Positions 22,786-32,883 of a stretch of DNA of 64,000 nt are shown here, one piece after another. Both the position numbers and the translations under genes were made by a program. Position 1 is the stretch's first letter; every line of letters begins with the position of its first letter. The notes under the pieces are model-generated. The model saw nothing but the letters and a program-made list of their open reading frames with translations. It did no database searches and was not told where the DNA came from. The stretch is from Methylocystis sp. KS32 (GTDB lineage: Bacteria > Pseudomonadota > Alphaproteobacteria > Rhizobiales > Beijerinckiaceae). The stretch lies in contig PHSQ01000002.1 in the NCBI GenBank assembly GCA_002862095.1, positions 806,001 to 870,000 of the forward strand, written 5' to 3'.

Positions 22786-25700
22786 GCATCTCCGACCCTT
22801 TCATCAAACGGCCTGTCGGCACGACTCTGCTCGCGGCGGCTCTGTTCCTGGTCGGATCCGTCGCCTATTTCTTCCTGCCGGTCGCGAGCCTGCCGGCGAT
22901 CGATTTTCCGACCATCGGCCTCTCCGCCGGGCGACCCGGCGCCGATCCGCAGACCATGGCGGCGACGGTGGCGGCGCCGCTGGAGCGACGGCTCGCCAAC
23001 ATATCGAGCCTGACTGAATTGACCTCCACGAGTTCGCTCGGCTCCTCGACGATCGTCGCGCAATTCGATCTGCAACGAAACATCGACTCCGCCGCCCGCG
23101 ACGTTCAGGCCGCGATCAACGCCGCCGCGACCGACCTGCCGACCGACCTCACCACCTTGCCGACCTTCCGTAAGATCAACTCTTCCTCAGCGCCGATTTA
23201 CGTGCTCGCATTGACCTCGGAGTCCTTGCCGACGAGCACGATCTACGACGCCACCGACACGGTCATCGCGCAACGCATTTCGCAAGTGTCGGGCGTTGGC
23301 GGCGTTGTCGTCGCGGGAGCGGAGCAACCCGCCATTCGCGTCCAGGTCGACCCTGCCCGCCTCGCGTCCATGGGTCTTGGAATCGATCAGGTGGCGAATG
23401 CAATCGTCAACGCCAATGCGCAGGCGTCGAACGGCGCCTTCAACGGCGACGGCCAGGGCGCGACCATCGACACCAACGGCCAACTCAACACGCCCGACGA
23501 TTTTCGCGGGATTGTCGTCGCTTCCAAGAACGGTGCGGTGGTCAGGTTGCGCGACGTGGCGACGGTGGATAACAGCGTTCGAAATCGCATGGCCGCGGGC
23601 TGGTTCAATGGCAAGCCCGCCGTCATTCTCGTCATCTTTAAGCAGCCGGGCGCCAATGTCATCGAGACGGTCGATAACATAAAGGCGCTGCTGCCCAACC
23701 TTCGGCAATGGGTTCCGCAGGGCATCGACATTTACGAACTGGCTGACCGAACCCAGACCATCCGCGCGAGCGTCGCGGACATTCAGCGCACATTGTTCAT
23801 ATCGGTGTGCCTCGTGATGGCGGTGGTGTTTCTTTTTCTGCGCCGAATTTCTCCGGTCACGGCGGCGGGGATAACCGTTCCGCTTTCGCTGGTCGGCTCC
23901 TGCGCCGCGATGTGGGCGGCTGGTTTCTCCATCGATAATCTTTCGCTGATGGCGCTTACGATCGCCGTCGGCTTCGTGGTCGACGACGCCATCGTGATGA
24001 TTGAAAACGTCGAGAGCCATGTCGAGCGCGGGATGGCCCGCATGGAGGCGACGCTGCTGGGCGCGCGGCAGATCGGATTCACCGTTCTCTCGATCAGCCT
24101 GTCGCTCGTCGCCGTGTTCGTGCCATTGCTTTTCCTGCCCGGCATAGCGGGACGCCTGCTACAGGAGTTCGGCTACACGCTCACCTTCGCCATTCTGATA
24201 TCGATGGTGGTTTCGCTGACCGTGACGCCGATGCTCTGCGCTTGGCTCCCGGCGCCGAAACGCGATCGCGCCACGGCGCTCGACCGCGCCTTCGAAGCCA
24301 TCCTCGGCAAGGTGATCAATGGCTATGAACACAGCCTGCGCAAGCTCATCGACCATCCATGGCTGTCGCTCATCGCCATCGTCGTGACAGCCGCTTGGAC
24401 GGTTTATCTATACCAGACCATCCCCAAGGGTAATCTGCCCCAGGACGACATCGGACTGATAAACGGCACAACGGAGGCTTCGCCGGATGTCTCGTTCGAC
24501 GAAATGGTGCGGCTGCAAAGGCTCGCCATGGAAGTTCTGGAAAAGGACCCCGACGTCGAAAATATCGGCTCGTTCATCGGCTCCGCCAATCTTACCGCCT
24601 CGTCCAACCAGGGCCGCCTGTTCGTGTCGCTTAAGCCGTCCGACCAGCGCCGCTCGTCGAGCTTCGATGTCATCAATCGCCTGCGGCCGCAGTTTGCGAA
24701 AATTCCGGGGCTGAGCGTGACGATGCAACCTTCGCAGGATTTGCGTTCCGGCGGCAGGCAGAGCAAGGCGCTCTATCAATTCACGCTTTCCGATCCCGAT
24801 CTCGCCGAACTCGACGTGGCTTACCCGACGATTGTCGAGACTCTGCAGAAACTGCCGCAACTCGCAGACGTCTCCTCGGATCGGCAGGCGGGCGGCCTGA
24901 AGGCCAATGTCGCGATCGACCGCACAGCGGCGGCGCGAATGGGCGTCGCGATCTCGACCATCGACGCCGCGCTCAACAGCGCCTTCGGACAGCGGCAGGA
25001 CTCGATTATTTACACCCAGCGCAACAATTATCGCGTTGTTGTCGAAACGCCCCGCAGCCGGCAGCGGGACATTCGCGATCTCTCCGGCGTTTACGTCACG
25101 GGCGCGAATGGCGGCCAGGTTCCGCTCACGGCTCTCGCGCGCATAGAACGCGGGAGCATGCCTCTGATTGTCAACCATCAGGGCGTCGTTCCCGCGATCA
25201 CGATCACGTTCAACCTCGCGGAAGGCTATTCCCTGCAACAAGGGACGGCCGCGATCGAAGCCGCGGTCGCGCGGATGAACCTGCCACGCGGCTTACGCAC
25301 CAGCTTCGCCGGAGACGCGGCTGAATTGCGCAAGACCTCCGGCGGCATGGGGATCGCCATTCTGGGCGCGCTGCTTTCGGTCTATATCATCCTTGGAATT
25401 CTGTACGAGAGTTACATTCACCCCATCACGATTATCTCGACTCTGCCTTCGGCGGGCGTCGGCGCGCTGCTGTCGCTGGAGCTTTTCCACATCGAATTCA
25501 CGGTTATCGCCTTCATCGGGATTCTGCTGCTCATTGGAATCGTCAAGAAGAACGGCATCATGTTGGTCGATTTCGCGCTTCATGCCCAGCGCGAAAGAGG
25601 CCTCAGCGTGCATGACGCGGCGATAGAGGCGGCGCGGGAGCGGTTTCGGCCAATCCTGATGACGACGCTCGCGGCCTTGTTCGGCGCCCTCCCCCTCGCC

Positions 25701-25901
25701 TTCGCGACCGGCGTCGGCGCGGAGATGCGCCGCCCGCTCGGCATCACCATCGTCGGCGGGTTGATCCTCAGTCAGATGCTCACGCTCTATACGACGCCGG
25801 TGATCTATCTTCTGATGAGCAAGCTGCAACGACGCAAGAGAAAGACGGTTCCGCAGGGAGACGGTCTCTTCGCCGAACCCCTCCACGGCGGCCAGCCGTG
25901 A
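22782..25901 (+). CDS. mdtC: RND efflux permease (MdtC-like)
   Basis: A 1039-residue RND transporter starting at GTG 22782, whose last bases overlap the upstream TGA. It begins SISDPFIKRPVGTTLLAAAL. The helix-4 motif is VGFVVDDAIVMIENVESHVE and the helix-10 motif is GIVKKNGIMLVDFALHAQ. The reading frame continues open far upstream inside mdtB, but that part is an arginine-rich artefact of GC-rich codons; the family alignment begins exactly at the GTG. Paired with the preceding gene it completes a four-gene NodT-MdtA-MdtB-MdtC pump operon. Confidence 0.94.
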   Translation: MSISDPFIKRPVGTTLLAAALFLVGSVAYFFLPVASLPAIDFPTIGLSAGRPGADPQTMAATVAAPLERRLANISSLTELTSTSSLGSSTIVAQFDLQRNIDSAARDVQAAINAAATDLPTDLTTLPTFRKINSSSAPIYVLALTSESLPTSTIYDATDTVIAQRISQVSGVGGVVVAGAEQPAIRVQVDPARLASMGLGIDQVANAIVNANAQASNGAFNGDGQGATIDTNGQLNTPDDFRGIVVASKNGAVVRLRDVATVDNSVRNRMAAGWFNGKPAVILVIFKQPGANVIETVDNIKALLPNLRQWVPQGIDIYELADRTQTIRASVADIQRTLFISVCLVMAVVFLFLRRISPVTAAGITVPLSLVGSCAAMWAAGFSIDNLSLMALTIAVGFVVDDAIVMIENVESHVERGMARMEATLLGARQIGFTVLSISLSLVAVFVPLLFLPGIAGRLLQEFGYTLTFAILISMVVSLTVTPMLCAWLPAPKRDRATALDRAFEAILGKVINGYEHSLRKLIDHPWLSLIAIVVTAAWTVYLYQTIPKGNLPQDDIGLINGTTEASPDVSFDEMVRLQRLAMEVLEKDPDVENIGSFIGSANLTASSNQGRLFVSLKPSDQRRSSSFDVINRLRPQFAKIPGLSVTMQPSQDLRSGGRQSKALYQFTLSDPDLAELDVAYPTIVETLQKLPQLADVSSDRQAGGLKANVAIDRTAAARMGVAISTIDAALNSAFGQRQDSIIYTQRNNYRVVVETPRSRQRDIRDLSGVYVTGANGGQVPLTALARIERGSMPLIVNHQGVVPAITITFNLAEGYSLQQGTAAIEAAVARMNLPRGLRTSFAGDAAELRKTSGGMGIAILGALLSVYIILGILYESYIHPITIISTLPSAGVGALLSLELFHIEFTVIAFIGILLLIGIVKKNGIMLVDFALHAQRERGLSVHDAAIEAARERFRPILMTTLAALFGALPLAFATGVGAEMRRPLGITIVGGLILSQMLTLYTTPVIYLLMSKLQRRKRKTVPQGDGLFAEPLHGGQP

Positions 25902-26136
25902 TTGCGCCGAAACAGTCCATGAATGGCGGCTTCAAACGCCGACCAGTTCGCTTGACCGATATTTGCGCGTCGCGGGTTGAATTGCTCGTCGCCGAGTCGC
26001 CATTGCTCTCAGCGGGGCCGACGCCCGACGTATTTCCGGGGGCGCGGACAATGGGACCGGACGGGTCGTTTCTGCACCAGATCAAGCCGCATCCGAGCGG
26101 AGGCGCTCAGACGCGGAAAGCGTAATCGATTCAATC

Positions 26137-26171
26137 AAACGCGAGCACGGCTCGCTACCGCGCTCGCGTTT
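26137..26171. terminator. hairpin between convergent genes
   Basis: AAACGCGAGC (26137-26146) pairs perfectly with GCTCGCGTTT (26162-26171) across a 15-base loop. It lies between the end of the efflux operon and the end of the minus-strand membrane protein gene, so it can serve both directions. Confidence 0.6.
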
Positions 26172-26191
26172 ATGGTCGGCGCGCCGTGCTC

Positions 26192-26653
26192 TCAATCAAA
26201 AGCCAATTGCGCCAGAGTGATGGTGCGATCGAACTTCTGGTGGGGAAGATAGCAGTAGCTATTGGTCGCGACCGGCGCCTCCTTGCACTGGGCGAGTTCC
26301 TCGGTCCAATCGAATCCCGCCGTCTTCATGCAGGACACGATTTCGCGGCCGATGACTCCCGAAGAGCCGTGACGCTGATCCGGATGAGCCGCCTCGCTGG
26401 TCAATTCGCAGGCGGAAGTCTGCAGGCGCTGTCCCCGCAGGAAAGCCGTGTTGGTGCTGCCCGTGAAGTGCACCGACATCCCGGCGACGAACATGAAGCC
26501 GGCCGAGGCGAAAATCGCTCCCTGCGCGAGCTTCGAGCGCGTCTGCAGCAGCACCGGACTGTTTTTCATGAATCCGAGGCCGCCCACCACCACCATAATG
26601 AAGCCAAGAACGAAAGCCGCCCCCATCACGAGCGCCGTCATATCCGTATTCAT
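26192..26653 (-). CDS. hypothetical membrane protein
   Basis: A 153-residue protein with AAGGAG seven to eight bases before the ATG. Helix one (about 6-27, ALVMGAAFVLGFIMVVVGGLG) and helix two (about 45-62, GAIFASAGFMFVAGMSVHF) anchor it. The C-terminal about 85 residues contain four Cys (ELTSEAAHPD region onward: C-EL, SC-MK, QC-KE, YC-YL), perhaps paired in the periplasm. No family recognised. It is a single gene convergent with the efflux operon. Confidence 0.7.
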   Translation of the reverse strand: MNTDMTALVMGAAFVLGFIMVVVGGLGFMKNSPVLLQTRSKLAQGAIFASAGFMFVAGMSVHFTGSTNTAFLRGQRLQTSACELTSEAAHPDQRHGSSGVIGREIVSCMKTAGFDWTEELAQCKEAPVATNSYCYLPHQKFDRTITLAQLAFD

Positions 26654-26931
26654 TTGTTCTCTCCTTGAGTCCTAGAGACAAAGCTCCCCTCCCGCCTGAA
26701 TCCATGCGGACCAGGACGTTTTTTGCGGGGTTTTACGCATTGATTTTTTGTTGGCCGCGCCCGATGCGGCCAGTTCTTGATCTCTATTTCGCAAGGAACT
26801 GCGTTTTGCTCTGCGACTTTGTCTTGGAGCCGGAATTTATCTGGAAGGGACTCGCCGCGCGCAGGGTTTGACCCCGCCGGCCCAGCGCCCTACAAACGCG
26901 ACGCCCTTGGAAAATCGCGCCCGATCAGCTC

Positions 26932-28017
26932 ATGTCTCACAACAGCTTTGGCCACCTCTTCCGTGTAACCACCTTCGGCGAGAGTCACGGCCCGGCCCTC
27001 GGCGCCGTCGTCGACGGCTGTCCGCCCCGCATCGAGCTGACGGCGGCGGAAATTCAGCTCTTTCTCGACAAGCGCAAGCCCGGGCAATCGCGCTTCACCA
27101 CCCAAAGGCGCGAGGCGGACGAGGTGAGGATTCTCTCGGGCGTTTTCGCTGACGAAAAGGGCCGCCAGGTGACGACCGGCACGCCTATCGCGCTGATGAT
27201 CGAGAACACCGACCAGCGCTCCAAGGACTATGGAGAAATCGCGAACAAATACCGGCCCGGCCACGCCGATTACGTCTATGACGCCAAATATGGAATCAGG
27301 GATTATCGCGGCGGCGGCCGTTCCTCCGCGCGCGAGACGGCCGCGCGCGTCGCGGCGGGAGCGGTGGCGCGCAAGGTCATTCCAGCAGTGACCATTCGCG
27401 GCGCGATGGTGCAGATAGGGCCTCACAAGATCGACCGCGCGCGTTTCGATTGGTCCGAAGTCGAGAAAAATCCTTTTTTCTGCCCCGACAAGGACGCCGC
27501 CGCCCGCTGGGCCGATTATCTCGACGATATTCGCAAGGCCGGGTCATCCGTCGGGGCCGTCATCGAAATCGAGGCGACCGGCGTCCCGGTCGGCTGGGGC
27601 GCCCCCATCTATGGCAAACTCGATTCGGAACTCGCCGCCGCTTTCATGTCGATCAACGCCGTCAAGGGCGTCGAGATTGGCGCCGGCTTCGCCGCCGCCG
27701 AGCTTACCGGAGAGACCAACGCCGACGAGATGCGCGTGGGGCCGGACGGTGCGCCGATATTCCTTTCCAACAACGCCGGCGGCGTTCTCGGCGGCATTTC
27801 GACGGGACAGCCGGTTGTCGCGCGCTTCGCCGTGAAGCCGACCTCCTCGATCCTGACGCCCCGGCGCTCCATCGACCGCGGCGGTCACGATACGGAGGTG
27901 GCGACCAGGGGCCGCCACGACCCCTGCGTCGGCATCAGGGCCGTGCCGGTCGGCGAAGCGATGATGGCCTGCGTGCTCGCCGACCAGTTTTTGCGGCACC
28001 GGGCGCAGATGGGATGA
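26932..28017 (+). CDS. aroC: chorismate synthase
   Basis: A 361-residue enzyme that converts 5-enolpyruvylshikimate-3-phosphate to chorismate using reduced FMN, the last step of the shikimate pathway. Signatures are [18 protein letters not shown] (N-terminal), [35 protein letters not shown] and [19 protein letters not shown]. Length is normal. Its TGA overlaps the ATG of an HDAC-family gene by ATGA. Confidence 0.97.
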   Translation: MSHNSFGHLFRVTTFGESHGPALGAVVDGCPPRIELTAAEIQLFLDKRKPGQSRFTTQRREADEVRILSGVFADEKGRQVTTGTPIALMIENTDQRSKDYGEIANKYRPGHADYVYDAKYGIRDYRGGGRSSARETAARVAAGAVARKVIPAVTIRGAMVQIGPHKIDRARFDWSEVEKNPFFCPDKDAAARWADYLDDIRKAGSSVGAVIEIEATGVPVGWGAPIYGKLDSELAAAFMSINAVKGVEIGAGFAAAELTGETNADEMRVGPDGAPIFLSNNAGGVLGGISTGQPVVARFAVKPTSSILTPRRSIDRGGHDTEVATRGRHDPCVGIRAVPVGEAMMACVLADQFLRHRAQMG

Positions 28018-29024
28018 CGACCGCGCCGAGCCGCCGCGAGGTTCTGGCCCTGACGGCGGCCGGGCCTTTCTGCCTGGCCCGCGCCAGCGCCGCGCCGACC
28101 CTGCTCGTCGCGCCCGCGCCAGACGCCCCTGCTCACGACCCCGGTCCCGGCCAACCGGATCGGACCGAGCGCCTCGCGGCCGTCTTGACGGCGCTCAATC
28201 ACGATCTTTTCCGCTTCGCCGCGCGGGCGGAAGCGCCGCCGGCTTCGGACTCGGCGCTTTTGCGCGCGCATGACGCCGCCTATCTCTCGCGCCTAAAGTC
28301 TGCCTCGCCAAAAGATGGCTATGCGTCGCTCGCGCCCGACGCGATCATGAGTCCAGGCAGTTACGACGCGGCGCTGAAAGCCGCCGGCGGCGCCGTTCTC
28401 GCGGTCGAGCGCGTAATGCGCAGGGAAGCCCGCAACGCTTTCGTCGCCTCGCGTCCACCGGGCCACCACGCCCTGCCGCACGACGCCATGGGCTTCTGCT
28501 TTTTGAACAACGCCGCCATCGCCGCCCGCCACGCCCTCGCGGTCCACGGCGCCGAGCGGGTCGCTATCATCGATTTCGACGTCCATCACGGCAATGGGGT
28601 CCAGAGAATTTTTTGGGACGAGCGCCGCGTTCTCTATTGCTCGACCCATCAGGCGCCGCTTTACCCGGGCACGGGCGCGGCGAACGAGACCGGAGCCTTC
28701 GACAATGTCGTGAATGCGCCACTGAGGAAAGGCGACGGCGGCGAGGCTTTTCGCGCCGCTTTCGAGGCCCGAATCCTGCCCCGCCTCGACGCTTTCGCTC
28801 CCGATCTCGTGATTTTATGCGCGGGATTCGACGCCCATTTGCACGATCCGCTCGGCGGGTTGCGCCTCGGGGAAGCGGATTTCCACGATATAACTCTGTC
28901 AATCATGGAAATCGCCGCCCGCCGTTGTGGCGGCCGCCTCGTTTCCCTGCTGGAAGGCGGCTACCGGCCCGAGGATCTCGCGGCCTCGGTCGCCGCCCAT
29001 GTCGGCGCGCTCATGGAAGCCTGA
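28014..29024 (+). CDS. histone deacetylase/acetylpolyamine amidohydrolase family, Tat signal predicted
   Basis: A 336-residue zinc amidohydrolase of the arginase/deacetylase fold. It begins [19 protein letters not shown], an apparent twin-arginine signal with a cleavage-like ASA|AP at about 26-28, which is unusual for this family. Catalytic motifs are intact: [31 protein letters not shown] (zinc D-x-H and the His pair), [13 protein letters not shown] and [11 protein letters not shown]. It likely removes acetyl groups from small acetylated amines or lysines. The ATG at 28014 overlaps aroC. A close paralogue without the signal lies at 37976-38905. Export is a prediction. Confidence 0.88.
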   Translation: MTTAPSRREVLALTAAGPFCLARASAAPTLLVAPAPDAPAHDPGPGQPDRTERLAAVLTALNHDLFRFAARAEAPPASDSALLRAHDAAYLSRLKSASPKDGYASLAPDAIMSPGSYDAALKAAGGAVLAVERVMRREARNAFVASRPPGHHALPHDAMGFCFLNNAAIAARHALAVHGAERVAIIDFDVHHGNGVQRIFWDERRVLYCSTHQAPLYPGTGAANETGAFDNVVNAPLRKGDGGEAFRAAFEARILPRLDAFAPDLVILCAGFDAHLHDPLGGLRLGEADFHDITLSIMEIAARRCGGRLVSLLEGGYRPEDLAASVAAHVGALMEA

Positions 29025-29033
29025 GCCTCCCTG

Positions 29034-29831
29034 CTATTCCACCGCCTTGGGCGCCGCCACCGGAGCGGGAGCCTCGTTTTCCTGCATGATGCCGAGGCGA
29101 CGCGCGACCTCGGTATAGGCCTCGACGAGACCGCCCATGTCGCGACGGAAGCGGTCCTTGTCGAGCTTGTCGTTGGATTTGATGTCCCAAAGACGGCATG
29201 AATCCGGGGAAATCTCGTCGGCGACGACGATGCGCATCATTTCGCCTTCCCACAGACGGCCGCATTCCATCTTGAAATCGACCAGACGGATGCCGACGCC
29301 CAGAAACAGGCCGGAGAGGAAATCGTTGACGCGAATGGCCAGGGCCATGATGTCGTCGATTTCCTGCGGGCTCGCCCAGCCGAAGGCGGTGATGTGCTCC
29401 TCGGAGACCATCGGATCGTCCAGAGCGTCGTTTTTGTAGTAGAATTCGATGATCGAGCGCGGCAGTTGCGTGCCTTCCTCGAGGCCGAGACGCTTGGACA
29501 GGGAGCCAGCCGCGACATTGCGGACGACAACCTCCAGCGGGATGATCTCGACCTCGCGGATGAGCTGTTCGCGCATGTTGAGCCGGCGGATGAAATGCGT
29601 CGGCACTCCAATGGCGTTCAGATTCTGGAAGACATATTCCGAAATCCGGTTGTTGAGCACGCCTTTTCCGTCGATCACCTCGTGCTTCTTGGCGTTGAAG
29701 GCCGTGGCGTCGTCCTTGAAGTGCTGAATGAGCGTTCCTGGCTCGGGGCCCTCATAGAGCACCTTGGCCTTACCCTCGTAAATGCGGCGGCGGCGGTTCA
29801 TTGGGATCAACCGAGGCTTGAGAAAATCCAT
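29034..29831 (-). CDS. purC: phosphoribosylaminoimidazole-succinocarboxamide synthase
   Basis: A 265-residue SAICAR synthase joining CAIR and aspartate with ATP in purine synthesis. Signatures: [20 protein letters not shown], the ATP-grasp-like [26 protein letters not shown] (here [14 protein letters not shown]) and [14 protein letters not shown] with [13 protein letters not shown]. The open frame reaches 30059, but similarity starts at about 29831 ([10 protein letters not shown]) or 29801 ([10 protein letters not shown]). A proline/alanine tail ends the protein. purS and purQ are in a separate cluster at 46.3 kb. Confidence 0.95.
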   Translation of the reverse strand: MDFLKPRLIPMNRRRRIYEGKAKVLYEGPEPGTLIQHFKDDATAFNAKKHEVIDGKGVLNNRISEYVFQNLNAIGVPTHFIRRLNMREQLIREVEIIPLEVVVRNVAAGSLSKRLGLEEGTQLPRSIIEFYYKNDALDDPMVSEEHITAFGWASPQEIDDIMALAIRVNDFLSGLFLGVGIRLVDFKMECGRLWEGEMMRIVVADEISPDSCRLWDIKSNDKLDKDRFRRDMGGLVEAYTEVARRLGIMQENEAPAPVAAPKAVE

Positions 29832-30154
29832 GGGCGGGACCCGTGGCTCCTTAGTTTGGCGCTCCGGCGCCGACCGTCCCGTCGGGGGCCGTTTAAGTCC
29901 CGTCGCGAGGTCGCGGTTTCGGCGGAGCGGCGTTTTTACAGCCGCGGACGGCGCGGTGGTAGCGTTTTCCCGCGCCTGTGACAACTCTGAAGTGAACCTT
30001 AACGCAAAGCGCCGCCCCGCACAACGCGGACCGAATAGAAGCAAGCGCGCCTTCGCCATTGGATTTTGCGGCGGATCGACGTATATCCCGGCGGAGGCGC
30101 CGCCGGCTGGCGACAGCGCCAGCGGAATGACTTTAGATAGCCGAGGACGAATTT
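29832..30154. other. divergent intergenic region
   Basis: About 320 bp between purC (minus) and the DUF1476 gene (plus). It should hold both promoters; no RNA motif, hairpin or short gene was evident. Confidence 0.4.
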
Positions 30155-30478
30155 ATGAGCACCTTCGACAAGCGAGAGGACGCGTTCGAGAAGAGTTTTG
30201 TCCACAAGGAGGAGCTCCATTTCCGCGCCGAGGCGCGCCGCAACAAGCTGGTGGGGCTTTGGGCGGCCGAAAAGCTCGGAAAGTCCAGCGCTGAAGCCGA
30301 AGCCTACGCCGATCAACTCGTCGCCGCAGAAACCTCCGCCAAGTCCGCCGAAATCATCGTCGACCGTCTGATCAAGGACTTCTCGGCGGCGGGCGTCGAC
30401 CAGTCGGAGCACCAGATTCGGCGCACCATGGATGAAATGCTGGCCAAGGCTACGACCGAGATCAAAGCCGGCAAATAG
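30155..30478 (+). CDS. DUF1476 protein (F1-ATPase zeta-type inhibitor)
   Basis: A 107-residue, all-helical charged protein: STFDKREDAFEKSFVHKEEL at the N-terminus, then RAEARRNKLVGLWAAEKLG, and a C-terminal helix with HQIRRTMDEML. This matches the alphaproteobacterial DUF1476 family, whose best-known member is the zeta subunit that inhibits the F1Fo-ATPase by inserting its N-terminal helix. Location beside purC is common in this class. Role assigned from family. Confidence 0.9.
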   Translation: MSTFDKREDAFEKSFVHKEELHFRAEARRNKLVGLWAAEKLGKSSAEAEAYADQLVAAETSAKSAEIIVDRLIKDFSAAGVDQSEHQIRRTMDEMLAKATTEIKAGK

Positions 30479-30532
30479 AGCGAATTCCTTTCGGCGAGGC
30501 TTTATTTACGCTCCGGCGCGATTCTCGGCTTC

Positions 30533-31531
30533 ATGCGCGAATCAAAAAGCTCCAGCCGCCCCCCGTCCGGCTCTCCAAGGGATCCAGCGGCGTTTTCGGC
30601 CCATCGGGGCATTGGCGAGCAAGCCGTTTTCTGGCTCGCCTGGCTCGATGGCGAACGCCGCTCCTCCCGCCACACCATTGAAGCTTATGCGCGAGACCTG
30701 AGGTTTTTTCTCGCGTTTTTGACGGAACATCTTGGCGCGCGCCCCGACTCTGCCGCGTTAAAGGCGCTGGAGCCCTCGGACTTGCGGTCCTTTCTCGCCA
30801 GGCGCCGCAACGAGGGGCTCGAGAGCCGCTCGCTGCTGCGGGCGCTGGCGGCGATCCGCTCCTTTTTTCGTTTCCTCGAAAAAAAGGGGCTAGCCAAAAC
30901 CGATTTCTTTGGCGCGGTGAAAGCCCCCAAGCGGCCGCACAGCCTGCCCAAGGCGCTCACCGTCGCCGACGCGCGCGATCTGATCGATCCGTCGTCGCGC
31001 GCCGGCGAGGCGCGAGAACCCTGGATTCTCGCCCGCGACGCCGCTGTTCTCGCTTTGCTCTATGGCGCCGGATTGCGCATTTCCGAGGCGCTCTCGATTG
31101 AGCATTCCCGCGCCCCGATCGGCGCCATCGACCGCGTCACAATCCTCGGCAAGGGCGGCAAAACCCGCACCGTGCCGGTCATCGAGCCGGTGCGCCGACT
31201 GATCGAAACCTACCTCGACATTTGCCCCCATGAACTCTCCGGCGGCCCGCTTTTCGTCGGCGCCAAAGGCGGTCCGCTTTCCCCGCGCATCGTCCAGCTC
31301 GCGGTGCAGCGGATGCGGAGCGCGCTCGGATTGCCGGACAACGCCACGCCGCACGCGCTGAGGCATTCCTTCGCGACGCATCTGCTTGGCCGCGGCGGCG
31401 ATTTGCGCACGATACAGGAACTCCTTGGCCACGCCTCGCTATCGACGACGCAGATTTACACCGCCGTCGACAAAAAGCGTCTCCTCGACGCCTATCTCGC
31501 GTCGCACCCTCGCGCGGGGCGGCAAGGATAG
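30533..31531 (+). CDS. xerC: tyrosine recombinase XerC
   Basis: A 332-residue tyrosine recombinase. The N-terminal SAM-like DNA-binding domain includes SRHTIEAYARDLRFFLAFL. The catalytic domain has the first Arg in LYGAGLRISEAL, the HxxR box in PHALRHSFATHLL, the second His in LLGHASLSTTQIY and the nucleophilic Tyr in that last motif. XerC with XerD resolves chromosome dimers at dif near division. It is chromosomal and not next to mobile-element genes, so it is read as the housekeeping enzyme. Its last 40 bp overlap the convergent hydrolase gene. Confidence 0.92.
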   Translation: MRESKSSSRPPSGSPRDPAAFSAHRGIGEQAVFWLAWLDGERRSSRHTIEAYARDLRFFLAFLTEHLGARPDSAALKALEPSDLRSFLARRRNEGLESRSLLRALAAIRSFFRFLEKKGLAKTDFFGAVKAPKRPHSLPKALTVADARDLIDPSSRAGEAREPWILARDAAVLALLYGAGLRISEALSIEHSRAPIGAIDRVTILGKGGKTRTVPVIEPVRRLIETYLDICPHELSGGPLFVGAKGGPLSPRIVQLAVQRMRSALGLPDNATPHALRHSFATHLLGRGGDLRTIQELLGHASLSTTQIYTAVDKKRLLDAYLASHPRAGRQG

Positions 31532-32121
31532 TCGCTCACGACCTTTCGCAGCGCGTCGATCCACAAGGCGTTGGCGCCGGGGGTGAAATGGAGCCCGTCG
31601 TCGGTCATTTCGGCTTTGCGGACGCCATCGACCGAGACCCTGGGATTGAGATCAATGACGGCGACGCCGTTCTCCCTGCAGATCGCCGCAATCAGCGCAT
31701 TCGCCTCATCTATGCGGTCGGCATGGGCGCGATCCGCGACATGGGGCATCAATGTGAAGATTGCCTCCCCTCCCCGGGCCAGTTGCGACGCCAGAAGCCG
31801 GAAGTCGCGCGCGATCTGTTCCGGGCTGGCTTCATGGGCCAGCAAATCGTTGAGGCCGCCGTCGACGATCGTCGATCGCGCCTTTATCCCCTTGGTCAGA
31901 GAAAGTTGACCGGCGATCTCCCGCAGGGTCGCGCCCCCCTTGGCCACGGACAGAACGCCGAAAGGTCTTCGAGCCAGCGGCCGGAAGTCGCAACAGGCGG
32001 CGAGACTGTCGCCGGCGACGATTACTCGGGGCGAGAACAAGCGACTCTTTCGCGCGAGAGCAAGGCGCAGGCGGCGGCGCGTCATTCCATTGGCGATCGC
32101 GTAAGCCATCGAAGCGGCCAT
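31492..32121 (-). CDS. SGNH/GDSL-type hydrolase
   Basis: A 209-residue SGNH-fold protein. Block I is VIVAGDSLAACC with nucleophile S39, block II is the Gly in VAKGGATL, block III is DGGLNDLLA with the Asn, and block V is DDGLHFTPGAN with the catalytic Asp-x-x-His pair. These proteins are esterases or acyl-hydrolases. The first residues could be a weak membrane segment. It starts five bases after the stop of the upstream membrane-protein gene on the same strand, so they form a small operon. Substrate unknown. Confidence 0.82.
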   Translation of the reverse strand: MAASMAYAIANGMTRRRLRLALARKSRLFSPRVIVAGDSLAACCDFRPLARRPFGVLSVAKGGATLREIAGQLSLTKGIKARSTIVDGGLNDLLAHEASPEQIARDFRLLASQLARGGEAIFTLMPHVADRAHADRIDEANALIAAICRENGVAVIDLNPRVSVDGVRKAEMTDDGLHFTPGANALWIDALRKVVSDYPCRPARGCDAR

Positions 32122-32126
32122 GAAAA

Positions 32127-32726
32127 TCAGGCTTTTCCGCCGCGCCGCGTCACCAGGCGGATACGTCGCAGCTTACGGAGAAACGGAGAGCCGCCGCGCC
32201 CTATCATTTCGGCGACGATCGCCTTCACGACGACGCGCATCGCATAAAGCCGCGAGCGGACGGGCTCGACCAAATCATGCGCCCAGCCGCGCGCGCGTAG
32301 CACAAGTTCGTAAAGCCGCGCGAACCAGGCCATCTGCAATAGCTTCGCGCGACAAATATCGAACAGGAAGGCGGTGACGCCGAGTCCCAGGGCGTTCGCG
32401 GCGAGGATGACGAATATTCCATATACGACGTGACCGCGGGCCAGCTCGGCCACCGCGTACATTTTGAGCGTCAGAATCAGCAGCGCGGGAACAATGAACA
32501 CCGTGAGCGTGGCCCAGGGCGAGAGCTCCCTGACGGTCGCCGCGATCCATTCCGCGATCCGTTCGACGCCCAAGGCCAGCGCCAACTCGCGCAGCCACAC
32601 CCTCACATTGTCCCAAAGCCAGCTCTCGATCAAAAAGACGACGGCGAGCGTGAACCAGAACGCGCGAGCGACGCGGCGCCAGATAATTTCCATCCTTCGC
32701 TCCATCGAAAGGGCGCATGCATTCAT
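32127..32726 (-). CDS. hypothetical integral membrane protein
   Basis: A 199-residue protein from the ATG at 32726, which has AAGGAG four bases upstream; an open frame continues to 32837 without a better start. Hydrophobic segments are FWFTLAVVFLIESWLW, LTVFIVPALLILTLKMYAVA and VYGIFVILAANALGLGVTAFLF. A basic amphipathic C-terminus (ARLYELVLRARGWAHDLVEP, then Arg-rich) probably lies in the cytoplasm. No family named with confidence. It is the first gene of a two-gene operon with the SGNH hydrolase. Confidence 0.72.
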   Translation of the reverse strand: MNACALSMERRMEIIWRRVARAFWFTLAVVFLIESWLWDNVRVWLRELALALGVERIAEWIAATVRELSPWATLTVFIVPALLILTLKMYAVAELARGHVVYGIFVILAANALGLGVTAFLFDICRAKLLQMAWFARLYELVLRARGWAHDLVEPVRSRLYAMRVVVKAIVAEMIGRGGSPFLRKLRRIRLVTRRGGKA

Positions 32727-32883
32727 GGCGCTCCTTGCCTCAAACTTTCGAAACGCCGGCCGAGACAGGATGCAACCGATCCGCGCCTTCAAGCGTTTGT
32801 TGGAACCTTTGCTTTTTATGGATACGAGCGCTTGCATAGCTCGTAAACTGTTTTAAATGAAAGTAATCTAACAAGGAATCGAA

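Noticed and set aside
30533..31531. XerC-like recombinase as the integrase of the 42-kb insert
   Set aside because: It is 11 kb away among core genes and matches housekeeping XerC; no link to the 110-bp repeats is visible.
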